DNA from: a bacterium
GTDB taxonomy: Bacteria; Bacillota; Clostridia; Christensenellales; Aristaeellaceae
Assembly (NCBI GenBank): GCA_029009515.1
Contig: JAQXJZ010000087.1
Span: 1 to 46,507, forward strand
Direction of reading: 5' to 3'
DNA: 46,507 bases
Position numbers and translations under genes: made by a program. The notes under the pieces are model-generated. The model ran no database searches. It was not told where the DNA came from and saw nothing but the letters and a program-made list of their open reading frames with translations. Numbering within the stretch: the first letter of the stretch is position 1; every line of letters starts with the position of its first letter. Of the stretch, positions 39,568 to 46,507 are shown piece by piece.

Positions 39568-40354
39568 CATCCGCGACATCTCCAAGACGTTCAACCCCGG
39601 AACCGTCAACGAAAAAACGGCGCTGCGCAATGTATCCCTCACGCTGGAGAATGGACAGTTCACCACGGTCATCGGCGGAAACGGCGCAGGCAAATCCACC
39701 CTGCTCAATGCGGTAGCCGGAACCTGGCTGGTGGATGAAGGCAGCATTTCCATTGGCGGCGTGGACGTGACCAACCTGCCGGAGCACAAGCGCGCACAGT
39801 TCATTGGCCGCGTATTTCAGGATCCCATGATGGGTACCGCAGCCACCATGCAGATTGAAGAAAACCTTGCCTTGGCACAGCGCCGTGGAAAAACCCGTAC
39901 GCTGCGCAGCGGCATCACCTCTGCAGAACGTGATGAATACAAGGAGCTGCTCAAGATCCTCGATCTGGGTCTGGAAGAACGTCTAACCGCCAAGGTCGGT
40001 CTGCTCTCCTGCGGCCAGCGTCAGGCGCTGACCCTGCTGATGGCTACGCTCAAGAAGCCCAAGCTTCTCCTTCTGGACGAACATACTGCCGCGCTCGACC
40101 CCAAAACCGCTGCCAAAGTGCTTGCTACCACCCAGCGAATTGTGGAACGTGACCATCTGACCACGCTGATGATCACCCACAACATGCGCGACGCCATCAC
40201 CTACGGCGACCGTCTCATCATGATGCATGAGGGCAACATCGCCGTTGACGTTTCCGGCGAAGCCAAAAAGAAACTCACCGTGGAAGACCTGCTGCAGCTG
40301 TTTGAAAAGGCCAGCGGTCAGCAGTTGGCAAACGACCGCATGCTGCTTGGCTGA
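39560..40354 (+). CDS. TrpZ-like ABC transporter ATP-binding protein
   Basis: 264 residues. Walker A GGNGAGKSTLLNAVAG, signature LSCGQRQALTLLMA, Walker B LLLLDEHTAALDP and switch His in MITHNMRDA. The signature reads LSCGQ rather than LSGGQ, and Walker B is followed by H rather than P. AAGGGAGG lies inside the permease gene. It drives the adjoining permease; no second ATPase is present, so a homodimer is expected. Confidence 0.93.
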   Translation: MLDIRDISKTFNPGTVNEKTALRNVSLTLENGQFTTVIGGNGAGKSTLLNAVAGTWLVDEGSISIGGVDVTNLPEHKRAQFIGRVFQDPMMGTAATMQIEENLALAQRRGKTRTLRSGITSAERDEYKELLKILDLGLEERLTAKVGLLSCGQRQALTLLMATLKKPKLLLLDEHTAALDPKTAAKVLATTQRIVERDHLTTLMITHNMRDAITYGDRLIMMHEGNIAVDVSGEAKKKLTVEDLLQLFEKASGQQLANDRMLLG

Positions 40355-40421
40355 TTCCCTCTCCCCTGTCGCTTTCCCTCCGGGGGTTCCCGGAAATCTA
40401 CTATATATAGGAGGCATCCCC

Positions 40422-41369
40422 ATGAAGAAACTGGTTTCCATCCTTCTCTCTGTTCTCATGATTCTCACCGCTACCGCCGCTATGGCTGACGCCCAGTATA
40501 CCGTCGGCATTTGCCAGCTGGTTACCCACGAAGCGCTCGACGCCGCCACCCAGGGCTTTATGGACGCCCTGAACGCCGAAATGGGCGAAGGCGTTGTGGA
40601 ATACGATCTGCAGAACGCTGCCGGCGACTCCAACACCTGCGCCACCATCGCCAACGCCTTTGTGGCTGCTGACGTGGACCTGATCATGGCCAACGCCACT
40701 CCCGCTCTGCAGGCTGCCACCATCGCCACCGCCGATATTCCGATCCTCGGCACCTCCGTTACCGAGTACGGCGTTGCGCTGGACATTGACAACTTCACCG
40801 GTCTGGTTGGCACCAACGTGTCCGGCACCAGCGATCTGGCTCCCCTGGATCAGCAGGCCGACATGATCATGACCCTGTTCCCCGAAGCCAAGAAGGTTGG
40901 CCTGCTGTACTGCTCCGCTGAAGCCAACAGCCAGTATCAGGTGGACACCGTGAAGGCCCTGCTCGAGGCCAAGGGCGTTGCCGCCGAGCTGTATGCCTTC
41001 TCCGACAGCAACGACGTTGCCGCCGTGGCCCAGAACGCCTGCGACAACAGCGACGTGATCTACGTTCCCACCGATAACACCGTTGCCGCCAACACCGGCA
41101 TCGTGGACAACATCTGCCAGCCTGCCGGCGTGCCCGTTGTTGCTGGCGAAGCTGGTATCTGCAACGGCTGCGGCGTGGCCACCCTGTCCATCAGCTACTA
41201 CGATCTGGGCGTGACCACTGGCAAGATGGCCGCCAAGATCCTCAAGGGCGAAGCCAACATCGCCGAAATGCCCATCGCCTACGCCGAGAACTTCACTCCC
41301 CAGTACAATCCCGCCATCTGCGAGGCTCTGGGCGTGACCGTTCCCGCTGACTACGTCTCCCTGTACTGA
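40422..41369 (+). CDS. TrpX-like ABC transporter substrate-binding protein (paralogue 2)
   Basis: 315 residues, colinear with paralogue 1 and well over half identical by eye (AQYTVGICQLVTHEALDAAT, PILGTSVTEYGVALDIDNF, YCSAEANSQYQVDTV, PTDNTVAANTGIVDNICQPA). Signal peptide MKKLVSILLSVLMILTATAA, cleavage near AMA-DAQ, again without a lipobox. Codon choice is more biased than in paralogue 1, suggesting higher expression. It follows the ATPase gene by 67 bases with AGGAGG upstream, and probably feeds the same permease with a different or overlapping ligand. Confidence 0.9.
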   Translation: MKKLVSILLSVLMILTATAAMADAQYTVGICQLVTHEALDAATQGFMDALNAEMGEGVVEYDLQNAAGDSNTCATIANAFVAADVDLIMANATPALQAATIATADIPILGTSVTEYGVALDIDNFTGLVGTNVSGTSDLAPLDQQADMIMTLFPEAKKVGLLYCSAEANSQYQVDTVKALLEAKGVAAELYAFSDSNDVAAVAQNACDNSDVIYVPTDNTVAANTGIVDNICQPAGVPVVAGEAGICNGCGVATLSISYYDLGVTTGKMAAKILKGEANIAEMPIAYAENFTPQYNPAICEALGVTVPADYVSLY

Positions 41370-41388
41370 TTTCCCTTTGTGTTTCTCG

Positions 41389-41418
41389 CAGGCCGTCTGA
41401 AAACAGGCGGCCTGTTTC
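41389..41418 (+). terminator. Terminator of the TrpXYZ-like operon
   Basis: 11-bp stem (CAGGCCGTCTG at 41389-41399, CAGGCGGCCTG at 41404-41414), loop AAAA, then TTTCTG. Confidence 0.75.
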
Positions 41419-41439
41419 TGTGCGTAAATTGTCTTTTCG

Positions 41440-41468
41440 TTGACATTTTTGAAACCGGGATTTATCAT
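41440..41468 (+). promoter_or_regulatory. Promoter of the transglutaminase-like gene
   Basis: TTGACA (41440-41445), 17-base spacer, TATCAT (41463-41468). Confidence 0.8.
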
Positions 41469-41505
41469 ATTAAAAAACAATTTGGATTGCGAGGTTGATA
41501 AAGCC

Positions 41506-42882
41506 ATGTACAATATCAACGATACGCTGCGCTATCTGCACATCGGCCTGCCCGGCGACATTCTGCGCCACAAGATGAACGGCAACCTGGAAGAAGCCGT
41601 GCGCCTGATTGACCTGAACCTCAAGCGCGATAACCTGCCCAAAGCTCTGCGCTGCTGCATGATCGCCCAGCGTGAAATCATGCTGCGCCAGCCTGCCGAT
41701 TATCCCTATACATATGAAGAAATGCTTGGCGTATTCCGCAAGAGCATTCCGGATTTTTCCGAGGAAGAATTCAAGGAGCTGGAGGATGCCGGCCGCATCG
41801 GCTGGATGTTCCTCCATGGCGAGAAGCGCTATTTTGAGCGCAGCTTTGCTACGCTGTGCAAGACGGAGCACTCCATCGCAGAACGCGCTGGTCTCGTCGC
41901 TCCCGGCGCTGAAACCGGCACCAGCCAGAACATGCTGATCCGCAGCATGAACATCATGAAGGAAAAGGGCAAGATCAGCCACCGCATCCGCATCCGTGCC
42001 AGCCTCCGCGTGGAGGATGATGCCTTCACGCCCGGCATGTTCATCCGCGCCCATCTGCCCATTGCGGCTGATTGCCCGCAGCAGAGTGACATCCGCATTG
42101 AAAAGGTGGAGCCTGAAACCGGTATGATTGCTCCTGCTGATGCGCTTCAGCGCACGGTGTGCTGGGAGGAAACCATGCAGGAGAACCACCCCTTCGCGGT
42201 GGAATACAGCTATATTCACACTGCCACCTATCACGATACGTATGCGATGACGCCCGCTGAGGAGCAGCCCGATTTCTGCACTGAGGAAGAAGCCCCGCAC
42301 ATCGTTTTCACGCCCTACATCCGCGAGCTGGTCAACACCCTGACCGAAGGCGTGACCGACCCGCTGGAAAAGGCGCGCCGTTTTTACGATTTTATCACCC
42401 TCAACATGAAGTACAGCTTCCAGCCGGAGTATTTTGTGCTGGAGAGCATTGCGGAAAACTGTGCCCGCAACTTCACCGGCGACTGCGGCGTGTTCGCGCT
42501 CCTGTTCATCACCCTGTGCCGCTGCGCCGGTATTCCTGCCCAGTGGCAGAGCGGCCTGTGTGCTGAGCCTGATGACTGCGGCTGCCATGACTGGGCCATG
42601 TTCTACATTGCGCCCTATGGCTGGCTGTTTGCCGATCCTTCCTTTGGCGTGAGCGCCAACCGCTGCCACGACGAAGCCCGCCGTCAGTTCTACTTTGGCA
42701 ATCTGGACGCCTACCGCATGGTGGCCAACCGCGCCTTCCAGGCGGATTTCACCGTCAACAAGCAGCACTGGCGCGCCGATCCCTACGACAACCAGACCGG
42801 CGAAATGGAAACCACCGATCGTGGACTGCGCTACGAGGAGTACGAACGCGAGTTCAACACGCTGGAGTGCACCGAAATCTGA
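41506..42882 (+). CDS. Transglutaminase-like (papain-fold) domain protein
   Basis: 458 residues from the ATG at 41506 (GAGGTTGA upstream). An N-terminal helical part (about 1-130: MYNINDTLRYLHIGLPGDIL) precedes a beta-rich middle and a transglutaminase core. The core has NFTGDCGVFALLFITLCRCA with Cys327, CHDWAMFYI with His361 and FADPSFGV with Asp377, a complete catalytic triad. No signal peptide or membrane segment, so it is cytosolic. Bacterial members are usually proteases or amidases rather than crosslinkers. Monocistronic, with its own promoter and terminator; substrate unknown. Confidence 0.88.
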   Translation: MYNINDTLRYLHIGLPGDILRHKMNGNLEEAVRLIDLNLKRDNLPKALRCCMIAQREIMLRQPADYPYTYEEMLGVFRKSIPDFSEEEFKELEDAGRIGWMFLHGEKRYFERSFATLCKTEHSIAERAGLVAPGAETGTSQNMLIRSMNIMKEKGKISHRIRIRASLRVEDDAFTPGMFIRAHLPIAADCPQQSDIRIEKVEPETGMIAPADALQRTVCWEETMQENHPFAVEYSYIHTATYHDTYAMTPAEEQPDFCTEEEAPHIVFTPYIRELVNTLTEGVTDPLEKARRFYDFITLNMKYSFQPEYFVLESIAENCARNFTGDCGVFALLFITLCRCAGIPAQWQSGLCAEPDDCGCHDWAMFYIAPYGWLFADPSFGVSANRCHDEARRQFYFGNLDAYRMVANRAFQADFTVNKQHWRADPYDNQTGEMETTDRGLRYEEYEREFNTLECTEI

Positions 42883-42893
42883 TTTTCCCATTC

Positions 42894-42925
42894 AAACCGT
42901 TGCCGGATGACGGCGGCGGTTTTTT
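42894..42925 (+). terminator. Terminator after the transglutaminase-like gene
   Basis: 10-bp stem with two G-T pairs (ACCGTTGCCG at 42896-42905, CGGCGGCGGT at 42911-42920), then a run of T to 42925. Confidence 0.85.
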
Positions 42926-42992
42926 GATGCAGATAAATCACACATTTATGCAATTATTCCAACCAAAATGCCATTTCCGTTGATTTTTGTTC

Positions 42993-43021
42993 TTGAAAAA
43001 AGCGGAAATAACGTGTATACT
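42993..43021 (+). promoter_or_regulatory. Promoter of ppdK
   Basis: TTGAAA (42993-42998), 17-base spacer, TATACT (43016-43021). Confidence 0.75.
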
Positions 43022-43046
43022 GAATTAGTTAGTGGAAGGATGAGCA

Positions 43047-43081
43047 TTGGGGAGGATTCCGCCAGTGTGAATCGTCCTCAA
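43047..43081 (+). other. Leader hairpin of the ppdK message
   Basis: Arms 43047-43059 and 43069-43081 pair at 12 of 13 positions (one G-G mismatch, one G-T), loop of nine bases. It ends seven bases before the AAAGGAGG ribosome site, so it could stabilise the message or tune its translation. Confidence 0.6.
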
Positions 43082-43106
43082 TCAACAAAAGGAGGCAATC
43101 GTACCT

Positions 43107-45728
<2,622 letters not shown>

Positions 45729-45738
45729 TACGGGCTGA

Positions 45739-45794
45739 CAAGGGCTGAGCCCTTGACCCCGCTCCTGCGACCCTTTGGGTCGCAGGGGTTTTTT
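45739..45794 (+). terminator. Double hairpin terminator after ppdK
   Basis: A first stem CAAGGGC/GCCCTTG (45739-45755), then CCTGCGACCC/GGGTCGCAGG (45764-45773, 45777-45786), followed by GG and six T. The layout (palindrome, CCCGCT-like spacer, terminator) resembles the 33-base repeat modules but lacks the AATCCCGT segment. Confidence 0.9.
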
Positions 45795-45867
45795 GTGTTT
45801 GGGGCTGCGCATAATACCGCCGAGGCACATGCAGGTGCCCTGGCTCGCTTGTTGGTAGATTGACTGA

Positions 45868-45896
45868 TTGCTTTTCATAACATGTGGGGATATAAT
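45868..45896 (+). promoter_or_regulatory. Promoter of the HIT gene
   Basis: TTGCTT (45868-45873), 17-base spacer, TATAAT (45891-45896). Confidence 0.7.
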
Positions 45897-45961
45897 AATT
45901 ATATTGTTCACTTCCCCCACAAAGCAAAGGCTATGTTCGTTCTTTGAAGGAGGTTTCCCTT

Positions 45962-46381
45962 ATGAAAGATCCCAACTGCGGTTACTGTGTACACGGCGAG
46001 CCCCTGGCCAAGTTCGGCATCTACATCTGCGATCTGTCTGTCAGCTCCCTCTATCTGTTCAAGGAGCAGAGCCATCCCGGCCGCTGCATCGTGGCCTACA
46101 AGGACCACATCAGCGAGATCGTGAACATCTCCGATGAGGAGCGCAACGCTTTCTTCGCCGACGTGAACCGCGCCGCCAAGGCCATTCACGCCGCTTATCA
46201 TCCCGACAAGCTCAACTACGGCGCTTATGGCGACACCGGCTGTCACCTGCACTTCCATCTTGTGCCCAAGTACAAGGACGGCTACGAGTGGGGTGGCGTG
46301 TTTGCCATGAACCCCGGCCAGACCCTGCTGACCGACGAGCAGTACGCCGAGATGATCGAAAAGATCAAGGCAGAGCTGTAA
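45962..46381 (+). CDS. HIT family protein
   Basis: 139 residues from the ATG at 45962, with AAGGAGG about eight bases upstream. The histidine triad is HLHFHLVPKY near residue 100, preceded by NYGAYGDTGCHLH. An N-terminal CGYC and a later Cys could bind zinc, as in some HIT proteins. The family hydrolyses or transfers nucleotides from phosphoramidates and dinucleoside polyphosphates via a nucleotidyl-His intermediate. Monocistronic; the natural substrate cannot be named. Confidence 0.92.
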   Translation: MKDPNCGYCVHGEPLAKFGIYICDLSVSSLYLFKEQSHPGRCIVAYKDHISEIVNISDEERNAFFADVNRAAKAIHAAYHPDKLNYGAYGDTGCHLHFHLVPKYKDGYEWGGVFAMNPGQTLLTDEQYAEMIEKIKAEL

Positions 46382-46413
46382 GCCGCGAGGAAACGGTGGG
46401 GTCGGCCCCCACC

Positions 46414-46446
46414 CGCGTAAGGGGGGATCCCCCCTAAGAATCCCGT
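46414..46446 (+). repeat. 33-base 3'-end repeat, copy C (degenerate)
   Basis: Keeps the outline of copies A and B: CGC-TAAG-type left arm, GGGGGG/CCCCCC palindrome, then CTAAGAATCCCGT. It lies 32 bases after the HIT stop, preceded by another hairpin (GGTGGGG/CCCCCACC) and followed by a terminator. Confidence 0.75.
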
Positions 46447-46449
46447 AAA

Positions 46450-46485
46450 TTGAGGCCGTGGTGTGCGGCCTCAAAGTTTTTTTTT
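46450..46485 (+). terminator. Terminator after the HIT gene
   Basis: 9-bp stem (TTGAGGCCG at 46450-46458, CGGCCTCAA at 46466-46474), then nine T at 46477-46485. The remaining 22 bases of the window hold nothing I can assign. Confidence 0.9.
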
Positions 46486-46507
46486 CCGTTTTAGCCATTT
46501 ACTTCGG

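Overview
The window looks like a chromosomal segment of a moderately GC-rich member of the Clostridia (Bacillota). The signs are two T-box leaders, spore-maturation genes spmA/spmB, an AbrB/SpoVT-type regulator, strong AGGAGG ribosome sites with frequent TTG starts, pyruvate phosphate dikinase, and a sodium-pumping decarboxylase operon. The genus cannot be fixed from sequence alone. I see no rRNA, tRNA, CRISPR array, transposase or phage gene.

Layout, left to right. (1) 1-1188: two M42 aminopeptidases, the first cut by the window edge. (2) 1287-4228 (minus): vWA protein, PP2C phosphatase, Ser/Thr-like kinase and a DUF5655 protein, resembling the 'TerY-P' phosphorylation triad. (3) 4373-6932 (plus): a membrane protein with a Pro/Glu-rich tail, then a split transketolase. 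(4) 7134-10625 (minus): a 1163-residue secreted SH3/Ig-repeat protein. (5) 10867-14360: a divergent Lgt-like membrane protein, then a minus operon of DUF218, pentapeptide-repeat, broken GNAT and hydrolase genes. (6) 14497-15791: phosphofructokinase and a 46-residue membrane protein. (7) 15906-20910 (minus): a biotin-dependent, sodium-pumping decarboxylase/transcarboxylase operon. (8) 21142-25618 (minus): a Met T-box, then metG-tatD-GNAT-miaA. (9) 25622-28968: spmB/spmA, an abrB-like gene, thioredoxin and a MATE exporter. (10) 29107-32030 (plus): two overlapping ATP-grasp ligase genes and a DegT-type aminotransferase, divergent from the MATE gene with overlapping -35 boxes. (11) 32178-37070 (minus): a complete liv branched-chain amino acid ABC transporter. 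(12) 37292-41369 (plus): a T-box-controlled TrpXYZ-like ABC transporter with two binding-protein paralogues. (13) 41506-46381 (plus): a transglutaminase-like protein, ppdK and a HIT protein.

Metabolically the segment joins the pentose phosphate path (transketolase), glycolysis (PFK), PEP/pyruvate exchange (PPDK) and oxaloacetate/methylmalonyl-CoA carboxyl transfer coupled to Na+ export. It also carries amino acid uptake, part of it under T-box control.

The most unusual features are two families of gene-3'-end repeats. One is a long palindrome with an asymmetric tail (four copies, each just downstream of a stop codon and in the orientation of that gene). The other is a 33-base element, identical in two places and degenerate in a third, always between a stop codon and a hairpin. 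The tandem ATP-grasp/MATE locus and the kinase/phosphatase/vWA operon are the best candidates for undescribed biology.
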